From NCBI GenBank assembly GCA_020465985.1, contig JAANYP010000849.1, positions 144,658 through 208,657 of the forward strand: a stretch of 64,000 bases of DNA. Reading direction: 5' to 3'. The notes beneath the pieces were generated by a model, which saw only the letters and a program-made list of their open reading frames with translations, did no database searches and was not told the origin of the DNA. The translations under genes and the position numbers were made by a program. Source of the DNA: Centrapalus pauciflorus. Lineage: Eukaryota > Streptophyta > Magnoliopsida > Asterales > Asteraceae. Shown here one piece after another: positions 22,976 through 36,300 of this stretch. How positions within the stretch are numbered: position 1 is the first letter of the stretch; each line of letters opens with the position of its first letter.

Positions 22976-25899
22976 ATGGGTGAGCGTACTTTTTATAATA
23001 AGCACAATATGGTCATGGCAGTGGATCTCCAATTACCAGAAGCACAACTGTACCGTCAGATGATTGAATTCCTGACTCAGCCTCGCGTATCCTATGCACT
23101 CACCCACAACCTACAAATTACCCTAACGTATGTGCGACAGTTTTGGGAGCATCTGCAAGTAGATTGCTCGGTTTCGCCTACAGTGCTGAGAACAAGAGTA
23201 GGCGGTCAGCCAATAGTGTTTTCGGCTGACATGTTGCAGCAGATCTTACAGCTGGGCTCTGAGGAACAAGAAGTAGGGCCGATAGATTTTCCATTACATA
23301 TTCGGCAAGCAGCATTTTTGAGAATGGGGTATGCCCAAGACATAAGGAAGGCTTCGTATGTTAAGAGTTGTCTAATTGGACAATGGTGATATCTTGTCCA
23401 CGTGATAATGTTGTGTTTTGCACCAAAGAAGGCGGGCTTTGACACGATGGTGTCTAAATTGCAATCGGCGATGATTGTGTTGCTATACAACAAGAAGTTC
23501 AGTTTTTCCGAGATGTTTTTCGGGGAGTTTGTGCACCAGATCACAGCTCCGATCAGGGAAAGATTTTTGATGCATCCCCGCTTTGCAATGACGATCATAC
23601 GCCATTTCTTGCCAAATCTGCAACCACTTCCTGATCAAAGTGGCGTGGCCTTGATTGATAAGAGAATTTTTGCTGACTGCCAGACTCATAACGCTAGAAG
23701 GGCTGAGCAGATCAGGCCCCAAGTGGCACCATTGTTCGGGGCGGTTATAGATACGGATTTTGTTGCCCTGGAGGGTGATAATTGGATTGGTGCAGCCCCA
23801 CAGCAATCGCAACAACCACAACAACAGCAGCAGCAACGACGCAGAGCACCGGCAAGTAGAACTCCGGTTGCTAGAACCTCTTCTCGCCAACAACCAGCCA
23901 TTACATTTGTTGGACCATCATCTGAAGATGCTGGCCCATCGAGTTCGGCTCCTCAATACGACCAGAGGGCGCAAACTCTGGAGGAAATATGGGCGCAAGG
24001 AACAGTCGCGGAGCAAAATATTGCTGAGCAACTAGTTCAGGATGTTTTAGAACCTCCAGATGATTTTTAGGATATTTTTCGACAGATTGATGAATATCAG
24101 ACATCTGATGCTGAGTTTATGGGTACAGAGGTCCAGGATGAAGAAGAATGTGCAGGTGATAGGGAACAGACTCCGGCTGAAGGTCACGTTAAGACAGCCT
24201 CCGAGTCTAGTTCTAAAGCTGAGGATACAGATATCATGATTGGAAGATATGAATCGAGGTTGGTTGTTAACAGAAGGAGATCGACAAGACCGGTTCTAAT
24301 TGATGAATAGACCGAAGAATCTGATTGTGAAGAATAAGAAGAAGTTCCTCTCATTCCTAGGCATAGAACGAGAAGGCCCTATCCACTTCAGCTTCTCAAA
24401 CTGTGCTACCGGCTGCTCCATCATCATCAACCACAGCTCCATTTACATCCACCTCCATTCCATCTACATCGACTTCATTCACAGAGAACCAGTGGTTCAC
24501 CGAGTTGAAAGGAAAGGTGGACTTCCAAACAGTCCAAATATTCCAACCCTCTCAGGCTGTGAAAGAGTTGCAGCAGCACAATGCTAGACTGGATCAAGTG
24601 AATGTCGAGTTAAAAAAAAGTGTGGCTGATCAACAGTCTGAGCTGAGGAAAATGAAGACTCTCCTTGAGCAAATATTAAAAGATCTACGAGCTCAGGGGG
24701 AGAGTAGCTGCAAGGAGGATCAGTTGAGAGTGAGGAGAGACGATGACGAAGGCAATGATCTAGATACACAAAGAGAAGGTGAGCTAGCAGATCTTTCCCA
24801 AAAGACTACTCTGAAAGCAATCATTCAGGGGGAGCCTAGTCAGTCTAGTATGGGAGAAAGAGGTGAAGCTTCAAAGAATGTTGAGCATTAGATGATTGAA
24901 GCGTTAATGGATCTTGATGATGAAGACGAGTTTGGGTTTGATCAAGAAGATTTGGAAGAGGGGGAATTCATTCCAGAAGACGTCGAGGACTGGAAATCAG
25001 ATGATGAAGTTGTAGAAGATGAGGATGATGATGTTGATGAAGTATTTATCCCAAAGCAGCCTATCACTGAACAATATGTAAGTAATGATCAGAATGTGAT
25101 AGATCTAGATGAGCTTAACTTAACATCTATGGATGAATTAGAATCTGATATAGCTGAAAAGGAACAAACGAAAGAAGAAATGATGAGGCTATGGTTCAGG
25201 AAGGAGGAGAAGAAGACTGACTTGGCAGTAAAGAAAAGGATGAGGCTGCCAAGTCCAAGAAAGCTTTCAGGGGGGATTCTGAGCTGGTTCTTTGATAGGG
25301 AACTGCAGCTTTTCGTGCTTAAAAGAAGAGACGGGCTTCAGTATTTGAGGAGAACCTTAAGGGTTTTTAATACTTTGCCCAAATGCGAGGTGAAGGAACT
25401 GGCCTGGAAGGAGCTTATTAACTTGGGAGATGATCCCTACGCTGAAGTGATAGCAAAAATCATCAGAAGGGAGGGCAGATCTGGGAAGTTTAAAAAGCTA
25501 AAGTCGAGGTCAGGAAAAAGGGTTGAAGATGAGACGAGAACTGATCCCCACTCTGGCAAACCTTGGGCTAGGATGGTTTACAAGCCAGTCCGGTGTTTGA
25601 AGAAAGTTCCATTGAAGCCTATGCCACAGGATGTACTCACAAACATGAGGTGGTGGTATGTAGACAATGAAACGGCTGAAGCAGTGATGGAGGATCTAGA
25701 TGAGAAGACAATTTTGAAAGTATACGATCCGCTGCATCTAATTAACCTATCCAAGGATGACCTGAAAAAACTTCATGATCAGCCGATTTTCTTTCACGAA
25801 GGCTAGAGATCAGAAGGCAGGAATATTCAAAAGGTGGTAAGGGTTTGTATGGAGCAGGGATTATACGCAGGTAGTAGTTTGTATAGATCTAGTACTTAG
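22976..25899 (+). pseudogene. E2-B ORF3, accessory protein of unknown function
   Basis: Same domain order as E2-A ORF3. The start is ATGGGTGAGCG at 22976. Stops are TGA 23387 (Arg in E2-A), TAG 24068, TAG 24308, a TAA near 24334, TAG 24889 and TAG 25804 (Trp in E2-A). A frameshift lies near 24380, and the final TAG is at 25897-25899. The N-terminal domain has VRQFWEHLQ and FLMHPRFAMTIIRHFLP. A Gln run lies near 23810. A coiled coil follows (residues encoded about 24540-24700), then an acidic stretch, then the conserved C-terminal domain with SWFFDRELQLFVLKRRDGL and NLSKDDLKKLHD. The C-terminal domain is the best preserved part. Confidence 0.75.
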
Positions 25900-25940
25900 A
25901 CAAAATATATATAGTTGGAAGCTATCGTCAAGGGGGAGTC

Positions 25941-26636
25941 TGTTAGTGCATCCTGTGTGACGATAGCAGTCTAAGTATAGATGATATTTTGTAATAGTCC
26001 AATTGTTCGTAATTGCATATTAATACATGCTTGATATATGTTTGATATATATGTTTGATATTGATTGTATATATGTTTGAAGTTGTTAAGTAATTGATGT
26101 GTTACTTAAGTTCAAACATAAGTTCAAAGATAAGTTCAAACATAAGTTCAAACATAAGTTCAAAGGTAAGTTCAAACATAAGTTCTAGAACAAGTTCAAA
26201 GACGAGTTCTAGAATAAGTTCCAAGCCATGGTTCGAACTTATGGTGGACAAGTTCGTGGGCTTGGGCCTTCTCGAACTTGTCCAGGGCAAGTTCGAAATT
26301 GATGCCTATAATTAAGAGTTAATCAGTTTTGATTAATGTTCTTTGCAGAATTAATCATCCGGGCGATTACGAACTTGCAAAGACTTTTTAGTGTGTTCTT
26401 GGAGAGAATCACATGTTGGGACGTTCGATTTTGCGTCTATCATCGTGTGTATCTCTGTGTTTCGCGTGCTTGATCGATCCGTTAAACCGCTAACGAGGAT
26501 TCCGCACTCGTTGGACGGTGTCACGTCAAGATTGGATCCGCAGGTAGGTGACCTTACAACGGAACGGTTTACCACGTCAGCACATTTGTCAGACCAACTT
26601 GACCTTTTTAACCACTACTAACACACGTAACAAACA
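25941..26636 (+). repeat. LTR-B (3' LTR of E2-B)
   Basis: It starts TGTTAGTGCATCCTGTGTGA after the purine tract AAGGGGGAGTC. Similarity to LTR-A runs to about 26559. The TG...CA rule would also allow an end near 26636 (ACAAACA), so the right boundary is uncertain. It contains a 12-bp tandem array at 26108-26227. Confidence 0.7.
26108..26227 (+). repeat. 12-bp tandem array in LTR-B
   Basis: Ten units of AAGTTCAAACAT with small changes lie head to tail. It generates spurious open frames on both strands. LTR-A has a looser version near 21150-21220. Confidence 0.85.
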
Positions 26637-27058
26637 TTATCCTCAGGTATTAAGATAAATAAATACATAATTTAACTATCTTAAATGTGAAGTAATGTTA
26701 AGTAAAAACTGATGTTCTAAGTTGTTGGTCAAACCTGTGATGAAAATGTTTTATCACACACTGATCACTCTTCAAGCTATTCATGAAACCTGTGCAGGTA
26801 TATGAGAACAGGTTTCATTGTGGAACCTGTTCAATAACTGAACAGGTTACAAGGCTTTGCCTTGTATGACAGATTAACAGAGTCAGCATGTTGTAGGTTT
26901 GGACAATAGAGCAGGTTTGAGATTAAAACTTATTTTGTCAAACCTGTTCAAATTCTCAGAAACTGGCTAAGTACAGAGCAGATAAAACCTGTTCTGTCCA
27001 AGCTATTCTGTAGAATGTGAGCAGATATGATCAAGTGACTTTTAAACATCAATGACAC
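26637..27058 (-). other. E3 3' untranslated part
   Basis: Minus-strand sequence downstream of the E3 RNase H stop, with repeated AACCTGTTC and its complement. No E3 LTR could be recognised before the E2-B boundary. Confidence 0.4.
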
Positions 27059-29474
27059 TTATTCATTTTTATTTAACATTCTCAGCTTGCTTACAAGGTA
27101 ATTAAACCTGTTTTCATCAAGAGGTTTGGTTAAAATATCTGCAAGTTGTTCATCTGTGGAAACAAAAGTTACATCCACATTACCTTTTTGGATGTGATAC
27201 CTTATGAAGTGATGTCTGACCTCTATATGCTTAATTCGATAGTGAAAGACTGGATTGTTGGAAATAGCTATGGCACTTGTATTGTCACACAGAATATGAA
27301 TTTTCCTATATACAAGGCCATAATCCTCAAGCTGATGTTGCATCCATAGGATCTGCCCACAGAAGCTTCCAGCAGCAATGTACTCAGCTTCAGCAGTAGA
27401 AGTAGAAACAGAACTCTGCTTCTTGCTGCACCAACTGATCAACTTTCCACCAAGGAGTTGACATCCACCTGTTGTGCTCTTTTGGTCTAGCCTGCAACCT
27501 ACAAAATCAGAATTTAAATAACCTATTAGTTCAAGGCTAGAGTCTTTGGGATACCAAAGACCCAAGCCTGGTGTACCCTTTAGGTATCTAACGATCCTTT
27601 ACACAGTAGCTAGATGTGATTCCTTTGGATCAGCTTGAAACCTAGCACATAAACAGGTAGCAAACATAATATCTAGTCTACTAGCAGTTAAGTATAGAAA
27701 CCTCCCAATCATGCCTCTGTAAGTTGTTATTGAAACAGATTTGCTACTAGCATCAGCATCCAACTTTACATTGGTTGCCATTGGGGTTTTGATAGGAGAA
27801 CAATGATCAAATTTAAACATTTTTAGAAGATCTAATGTATACTTTCTTTGATTTATGAAAATTCCATTTGAGGTTTGTTTAACCTGCAATCCTAGAAAGA
27901 AAGTAAGTTCACCCATCATACTCATTTCATACTTAGATTTCATGAGTAGTGAAAAATTCTTGCACAACTGCTCATTAGTAGAACAAAAAATTATGTCATC
28001 CACATAAATTTAAACAAGCATAATATTAGTTTTCACTTACTTTATGAACAATGTAGTATCCACTGTACCTCTGGAATATCCATTACTCATAAGGAAATCA
28101 GTAAGAGTGTCATACCAGGCTCTAGGGGCTTGTTTCATACCATAAAGAGCTTCGTCCAACTTATAGACAAAACTGGATGTTGTTGATTTTCAAAACCTGG
28201 AGGCTGCTTGACATATACTTCTTCATGTAGCTTCCCATTCAAAAATGCACTCTTGACATCCATTTGAAATACCTTCATGCTCTTATGGCAGCATATGCCA
28301 GAAACAAACGAATTGCTTCTAACATGGCCACAGGAGCAAATGTTTCATCATAATCTATGTCTTCTTCTTGCCTATACTCTTGAGCAACTAGTTTTTCCTT
28401 GTTTCTTATGACATGACCTTGCTCATCCATCTTATTTCTGAAAACCCATTTGGTGCAAATTATTTTTTTACCTTTAGGTACAGGGACCAGCTTGCATACT
28501 TTGTTTCTCTCAAACTGATTTAGTTCTTCTTGCATGGCAGTGATCCAATTGGCATCTTTCAGTGCATCATCTACTTTCTTTGGCTCCATCAGGGACACAA
28601 AACTAGAAAACATACAAAAGTTTCCCAGACTGCCCCACCTTGTTTGCACACCTTTGTTGATGTCACCAATTATTTGATCATTAGGGTGACACCTGATCCA
28701 CTTAGGATCATGTTTCAATGAAGATTCCCCTGTATCAGTTTCATTCTCACCAGGTCTTGCAAAACAGCTCTCAAGATTTTCAGACACACTGATATCTTTA
28801 GCCTCTTCACCCATTGAGACTAAATCATTATTGTTGAACACATCAGCAGAGGATTCAAGGAAATCAGCATTGATTGGTTCTAGACGTGATGCATTTACTA
28901 TATCAGTACTTATTCACACAGGGTGTACCGATATAATCATCATAATGGCCATTGTGGTTAACAGGTTCCACTCTGGGTGATGTGGAAGCTTTTGAGTCCT
29001 TTTCCTCATCATTGGAATGCATATAATCATCAAAACTGAAATCTCCTGAAACTGATTTAGGAACAGCTTTTGGAGAAGCATTCTTGGACTCTTCAAAGGT
29101 GACATTGATAGATTCATCTATCACCTGTCTTTTAAAGTTGTATACTCTGTAGGCTTTAGAAACAGTTGAGTAACCAGCAAACACACCTTCATCAGCTTTA
29201 GGTTCAAATTTAGCCAGCTGGTCCCTTTGATTCAAGATCAAACAAGGACATCCAAACACATGGATAGCTTATGTTTTGCGTTCTCCCTTTGATTAATTTA
29301 TAGGGGGTCTTGTTGAACCTTTTCACCACTAAAGATCTGTTTTGGGTAAAGCATGCAGTATTGACAGCTTCAGCCCAAAATGATGAAGGCAAACCTTATG
29401 CACACAACATAGTTCTAGCAGCTTCTATGAGAGTTTTATTACTCCTTTCAGCAACCCCATTTTGTTGTGGAGTT
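27059..29474 (-). pseudogene. pol: E3 pol: C-terminal integrase, RT, RNase H
   Basis: This is the remnant of a third copia family on the minus strand. It enters from the E4 boundary inside integrase at QTPQQNGVAER, so the catalytic Glu is present. A stop is visible soon after (LCA*GLPSS). RT motifs include NKMDEQGHVIRNKEKLVAQ and IYVDDIIFC (28003 downward). RNase H has TAEAEYIAAGSFCGQ and IKHIEVRHHFIRY, ending at 27059. At least one frameshift lies between 28275 and 28003, and a stop at 27599. Protease and most of integrase are missing from the window. E3 gag is probably the minus-strand segment at 40922-42710. Confidence 0.85.
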
Positions 29475-30103
29475 TGACAGGATCAAATCACCAAACATTA
29501 ACTGGTTTGAATAAATCAGAGTTAAACCAATAATCTCGTTTTGAATCAAAGTCCAATTAAGAAATTCGCGGACACTTAATTGTTTTTAAAAAAAAGCATT
29601 CAGAATAGTAAGAACAGAATAAGTAAGACAGAAACACTATTAGTATCAAAACCTTTTGTATTGAAAATCACTGATTACAAGAACCTCAAATCTGTTTGAT
29701 TAGACAAAGAACAAAGATTGTTCTTAGTGTTTTACATCCTTAGAGACTTTAGAAAACTTAATCAAAATACGAATTACAATTTTCAATTGCTGATTACCTA
29801 TTACATGAGAAAGACCTAGTCTAACTCTATGTATAACCTTCTGATTTGTTTCCTTAACAAACTGCGATTTCCCTTGAGTAGATATCTTCAGAAGATCTTC
29901 AAATCTTGATATCTTTATCACTTCCTGGATCTATAGCACTTTCTGTTATCGTCTCCCGAAGCAGCTTGAACTTTATCTCTAGCAACTTGAACATTTTGAA
30001 CTAGCAGCTCGAGATTCTTGAACTTTGTAAATACTCAGAAATACTACTAACAGTTTGAGAAATCCTAACTAACAGCTTGACATTCTTAGTTTATTTCCCA
30101 ACA
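29475..30103 (-). repeat. E4 3' LTR (629 bp)
   Basis: On the plus strand it runs from TGACAGGATC to TTTCCCAACA, the reverse of E1 LTR ends. Its left flank is E3 integrase and its right flank is the polypurine tract TTAGGGGAGAT (minus). Confidence 0.9.
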
Positions 30104-30222
30104 ATCTCCCCTAACTTAAATTCTTAACTAAGACTTTATGTTTCTTTACAGGTTCAAAAACAAGAAAATATTTACAAAGTAAAACTGTCATGTACAAACT
30201 AAGGCATCCAAAACTTACATAT

Positions 30223-32957
30223 TTACAGTTGTGCAAGTTTCTGCCTTATAGCCTTTATGAAGTTTCTTTTCAAATCTTCATTGTCGCACTTTGTCTTCAC
30301 TGAAATCATCTTATTTAGCCATTCTATTGGAAGGTCAAGAATTCAATACCATAGACCCTGCTGGATCCATTTGCCAGTTTGAGTCTATGTGTCATAGATT
30401 TTTTATATAGATCAACCTGTACAATCTTCATCTCCTTGGCAGCCTCTATTTCTGATCTTGAATTTTCTAGTTCCATGATGCTTTGAGGACCTTTCGTAAA
30501 GTTCTGAACCCATATAATTGGAGATCTAGAGTGACTAGCCTTCCCAATATTGTACATCTGAGTCAGCTCTTCCCTAGTCATCCTTTGAATAATCTGAGTC
30601 AGGTTCTTATATACTTCATCTTTACCAACTTCTCTTTTAATTACAAAATGATGTACCAAGTCAATGTTATCCATTGACTTGGCATACCATAAAACAATCG
30701 GTGGTTTGGAAAAGTCATGCTTATCCATGGCTTTCTCTATCTCCATGGCCTACTGCATTTGCTGTTCGAATATAACCTTCTTTACTTTATCAAACTTTGC
30801 TTGAGAAATTTCTTCTGGTTGAGGCACAACAACAGTTTGAGAAGGTTCTTTGACCTGTTCAGGGGCTTTGGCTTTGGCAGTGGCTTCATCATACAAAGCC
30901 TCAAGTTTCTCTGTAGTCCATAACTCTGCAATAGCCCTTTGAACTCCAGAGTTTGCAGAATGTACTTGCCAATTAATTAGAAATCGTCTGTGCTCTGCCT
31001 TTGAATGCCCTGTTGGCCTTTTCCTCTTCTTTTGCCCCTCTTTGACAAAAAACCCATGAAGATAGTCACTAAGGGTTTCATCATCACCCATAGAAACTTG
31101 AGCTTGTTGATCAAAAGCTTGGTCTTGTTCTTCTGCAAGACTTCTAGAAAGTTCAGCATCAACAGCAACTTGAGCCTCTTTCGAAATAAACTTTAGCTTT
31201 GGCTCTTCAACTAAAACTCTTTGGCCTTTGCCTGAGACTGCTGCTTGGACTGTTGAGTATGCTCCTTGCTTTCCTTCTTTTATTAGAACACCACCTGGCT
31301 TTTTAATTTGAACAGCTTGAAATTCTGAACTAACATTCTGAGAAATTGGTGGAACTGTTAGACCAGAAGTTGGAACTGCCAGAGGTGAACCTGGGATTGC
31401 TTGGACTGAGTGTGGGAACTCCTGATTCTCCTCTTTTTGGATGCATTGGTTTGATCAGAAGGACCAAAGACCTTTCCTAATAGGGTTTGAATCTGCTTAT
31501 CTTGTTGCACAATCTTGGTACCATAGAGCTTCAACCCTTGTTGAAATTGGGCAAGCTTTTGTTGTTTGACTGATGAGAGCCTTTGGAGAGCAACAATTTG
31601 TGACCCCTGTGCAGCAATAATGGACTTGTAGTGTTCCAAAATGGCTACAACAGGTTTCAATTGAGGAGCCGTCAAAAATATTAGTTGCAGACTAGCCTCA
31701 AGTTCCTCAAATGATAAAGGTATTTGAGAACTATCACTAGCACCAATACCAGATGTATTAGTAGCACCTGGGCCCCTCTGTTCTTGGTACTGGGAACTTC
31801 CAGAAGGTTCTTGCACACCTTCTATCGCCACGGGTGTGGTCTTAATGATGTTAAAACTGTCTTGTGCCCCTTGTGCAGAAGCATCAGTAGTTCCAGCCAC
31901 AAATCCCATATGAACATCCTCAGAAGGGATGTTCACCTCCACATTGAGGTTGGGAGAGTCCTCAGTAGGTTCCCTTTTAGATATTCTGTGCAAGAGTATC
32001 CTCTTGCAAAGGGCTATATGGTTCTGGCTGTTGGACTGAGGTGGGAGGAGCACCTGCAACACTTTGTTTCTTTTTCGTGTATGGTTTGAGTGGTGGGTCT
32101 GTGGAGGTATGTCCAAAAGAAGGTTCAAAAGGGATATTTGTATCATGGGAAGTGGGTTGGGATCCTGGGGGTGAAGCAGTAATTGGGGGCTGAGCCTGCT
32201 CAGGATCCTCTCCCCTGTTTCTTGGAATGATGTTTAGCATTTCTTGAGGCAATGAGACATCAAGAGCTTGAAAATTTGCACTAAAAGTCTTTTTACAGTT
32301 TGTAAAGAGTGCTTATGAGAAACATGTATTCTCTAATGTATTTTTAAAGAACTGCAAGATTTTTCAATTATTCAGCTAAGAATCGAGGATACATCAAATA
32401 TTTCCCATTCTTTAAGGCATGATGCCTTAACATTCCTTGAAAGATCATATTTGAAAAATTGAATTGTCAGCCTGTTGATAAGCAAACTAAAGCAGTTGCA
32501 ATATTTGACGAAAATTCAGACCAACCAGTTCTCTTTGGACTTAGACATTGTTGAATAATATGGATAAGGTATTTTCATTTGGGGCCAAAACTTGCTTTGA
32601 AAAATGTAAATGTATCCAATGGTCCCCTATACCCTATCTCAAATAAACCTTCACGCATAGGAATTAAAGGAAGATCATTTATACCTTCAGCATCTTGCAG
32701 TTGCAAGTGCTGTCGAATGGAGTCCTCAGAGATGGTGACTGATTGACCATCGATGGTAGAAAAAAGAGAAGTGACTCCATTGTTTATGTTCAGACATGTG
32801 TTGGTCCAGAACTACGTAATACATAAATTGTAGGGTTTACTGTTAGAGCGTAGTAGATAGATAAACTGCGGAGAAAGTCCATCATCTCATGAAATGGTTG
32901 CAGTTCCGCATGCTTTAGGGTGTAAGGAAGGCAGTTGTGTTCTTTGACGAAGTCCAT
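30223..32957 (-). pseudogene. E4 ORF3
   Basis: Counterpart of E1 ORF3. The start ATG at 32957 reads MDFVKEHNCLPY and the end near 30223 reads KLAQL. It is split by several frameshifts: good segments lie at 32252-31977, 32146-31358, 31091-30750 and 30746-30324. Recognisable pieces are the SPKRTGWSEFSSNIA stretch near 32500, KRKRPTGHSKAEHRRFLIN, and MTREELTQMYNIG. It is useful because it shows the Trp/Gln codons that are stops in E1. Confidence 0.7.
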
Positions 32958-33330
32958 TGTTTCTCAAGAACGAAAAGATTAGGTTTTTGCTTGAAGATTA
33001 GGGTTTCGCGAAGAAAGGGAATTTGAGAACTCTGGATTGATATTGTGAAACTGGTAGTTGTAATTGAACGAAACTGGGACTTTTAAGGGTTTTGGGTTAA
33101 AAAAATCTAGTCCCGCGTTCAAATTCCTTGGAAATGACTGAAATAACCTGCACACCTAACAGACCAAGTGAAAACAACTAACAGTTCGAGAAAATACACT
33201 AGCAGCTTGAGAATATTCTCAAGCTGTTAGTTATAAACAGAGAAATTTTTATTTGAACAGTGTCTCCACCTTAACTAAACACATAAACAAAGAATTTACA
33301 CAATTTACAAGAGATTTTAATTAAGAGAGA
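32958..33330 (-). promoter_or_regulatory. E4 pol-ORF3 spacer and leader
   Basis: Collinear with 7651-7991 of E1. It keeps the CAAGCTGTTAG motifs, a CCCTTAAAAG box and a leader before the ATG. No ORF. Confidence 0.4.
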
Positions 33331-36300
33331 TTAATCCATGTTTACCATACCAATATTTGAAACCAGAAAAGTGAATCTTCCTAAATCAAAAGGTTTAGTA
33401 AAAAGATCTGCTAACTGATCATCAGTATGAATTTTGATAACTTGAATTAACTTCTTTTCATTACAATCCCTTATAAAATGAAATCTAATATCTATATGCT
33501 TAGTTTTGGGAAACTTTACTTGATTTTGTACAATACTTATGGCACTTGAATTGTCAATATAGATAGGAGTAGATAGAAAGTTCATACCATAGTCTCTTAG
33601 TTGGTTCTGAATCCACATAACCTGAGAGCAACAACTAGCCGCTGCAACATATTCTGCCTTAGTGGATGATGTGGATACTGTGGTTTGCTTCTTGCACTGC
33701 CAAGAGACTAGTCTTGCTCCTAGATATTGACATCCTCTAGTTGTTGACTTCCTGTCCATATTGCAGCCTCCATAGTCACTATCAGAATATGTTGTTAATT
33801 CAAGAAGAGAATCCTTAGGATACCATAGGCCCAATTTGGGTTGGCCTTTTAGATATCTAAAGATCCTCTTAACATCAAACTGGTGTGATTCCTTTGGAGC
33901 ACATTAGAACTTGGAACAAACACAAACAGAAAACATTATATCAGGTCTAGAAGATGTTAGATACATAAGTGAACCTTCTTATATCTATACAAATGTATGT
34001 CCACATCTACTCCTTCTTTATCTGCTTCAAGCTGCTTGTGAGTGTCCATTGGAGTGCTTGCAATCTTTGTATCCTTGTACCCAAACTTCTCAAGATTGTA
34101 ATTCACATACTTTGACTGACTGATGAAGAAACCAATTGGATTCTACTTAACTTGCAAACCCAGAAAGAAAGTTAATTCTCCCATTGAACTCATCTGAAAC
34201 TTCTTGTGCATCAAAGTCTCAAAGCCCTTGCAAAGCATGTCATTGGTTAATCCAAAGATGATATCATCAACATAGATCTGAACAAGTAAGATCTCTGTTT
34301 TGATAGTCTTTGTGAACAATGTCTTGTCTAAAGTACCTCTCTTGAACCCATTCTGCAACAAGTAGGAAGACAGAGTTTCATACCATGCTCTAGGGGCTTG
34401 ATGTAACCCATAGAGTGCTTTATCTAACTTGTAGACCCTGTTAGGATACTTGTAGCCTTCAAACCCAGTAGGTTGACACACATATACCTCTTCATCAATT
34501 GTACCATACATGAATGCGGACTTTACATCCATTTGATACATTTTGAACCCTTTGTAGCTTGCATAGGCTAAGAACAGTCTGATAAATTCAATCCTTGCTA
34601 CTGGAGCAAAGACATCATCATAGTCTATTCCGTCTTCTTGAGTATAGCCTTGAGCTACTAGCCTTGCTTTGTTCTTGATCACTATGCCTCTTTCATCCTT
34701 TTTGTTCCTCAATACCCATCTTGTACCAATTTCCCTCTTCCCTTTAGGCAATTCAACCAGTTGCCACACATTCTGGATCTTGAACAGTAGTAGCTCTTCT
34801 TGCATGCTTCAATCCAGGATGGATCCTTCAGTGCCTCAGATGCCTTCTTTGGTTCTAGCTGTGACATGAAACTTGCATGTTCAAATGCAGCTAAACTGAA
34901 TTCAGGCACTTCTTCTTCAGTAACATTTGTTTCCTTGTGTATCATGTTCCTTGTCAGCACAGGTGTGCTTGGATCTCCCATGATCTGGTTTAGTGGATGA
35001 TATTTGTGAATCCTGAGTGTAGGTTCACTTTCTACCTGAATTGTGCTTCCTAGATTGGTGTCATCACCTTCTGCACAACTTGATGATTCTGCTTAAAGAG
35101 TTACAGTTTGATCTGGAGTTGGGACTGCTTCCCTGTTTTATGGAACTGTTACTTCATGATGTGGGACTGGTACCTCAAACTCTGGACTTTTGTCTTGTTG
35201 ATCATCCAGGACCCCAGGTGGGTCACAAGTAAGAAGTGGTAGAATGGTGTATTCATCCCAACTATCAGAATCTTCAACAGTTTGAGTCTTTGTGCCAACA
35301 GTCTAAACTTTTGTGCCGGCAACATGAGGATTTGTACTGGCAGCAAGAGAATTTGGGATACCCGTTTGAGAATTGTTTCCAACTGTTCCTGCAGAATACT
35401 CATTAAAACTCAGAGAATTTGTTGGTGAATCTAAATCAAACAACCAATCAGGACCAGTGCCTTTAACATTTGCAGAGTTTTCATTAAACTCAACTTTGGC
35501 ACTTTCTTCAACGATTTTAGATACACTGTTATAAACTCTATAAGCTTTGCTCTGTGTGGAGTAACCTACAAAGAATCATTCCTCAGACATACTCTCAAAC
35601 TTACCTAAGTGAGTTTTAGTATACAGGATAGTGCATGGACAACCAAAGGGTTTTAGGAAGTTAATTAAGGGAATCCTATGGTGAAACAACTCATATGGAG
35701 TTTTTCCTTGTGACTGGACAACTTGGACCCTATTTAGAACATAACAGGCTGTATTAACTGCCTCTGCCCAGAAAGTCATTGGCAATTTGGAGTCAGCTAA
35801 CATGGTCCTAGCAGCTTCTATTAATGTTCTATTCTTCCTTTCAGCCACCCCATTTTGTTGTGGTGTTCTAGGTGCAATATACTGTTTTGCAATTCCTTTT
35901 GACTCACAAAAATTGTTTAGTTCATAATTTTTAAATTCAGTTCCATTGTCTGACCTGATCAACTTTTCTTTTAAGTTGGATTGGTTTTTCAGTTTTTAGA
36001 ATAAAGGATTTAACTAACTCAGCAACCTCATCCTTAGTCCTAAGAAAATAGACCCGTGTAAACCTGGTGAAATCATCAACAATGACTAAACAGTAAGCTC
36101 TTTTATCCAAACTCAAAACAGATGTTGGACCAAAAAGATCCATATGCAGGAGTTGTAATGCAGTTGAGATGGAATTACTTCTTTGGCCTTATGAGAAGTT
36201 TTGTGTTGTTTGCCTTTGAGGCAGGCTACACAATGATCATCACATATGAACTCATTTTGTGGTGAACCTCTTACCAAATTATGTTTGACTAAATGATTCA

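Larger units (their letters stand above)
21615..26636 (+). mobile_element. E2-B: 3' half of a related copia element
   Basis: It holds the leader, ORF3 and 3' LTR of a relative of E2-A. The 5' LTR, gag and pol are absent. It is a diverged copy, not a recent tandem duplicate: ORF3 proteins differ at many sites except in the C-terminal domain. Confidence 0.75.

Noticed and set aside
26102..26315. Ser-rich and Glu/Leu-rich frames over 26102-26315
   Set aside because: They are translations of the 12-bp tandem array in LTR-B.
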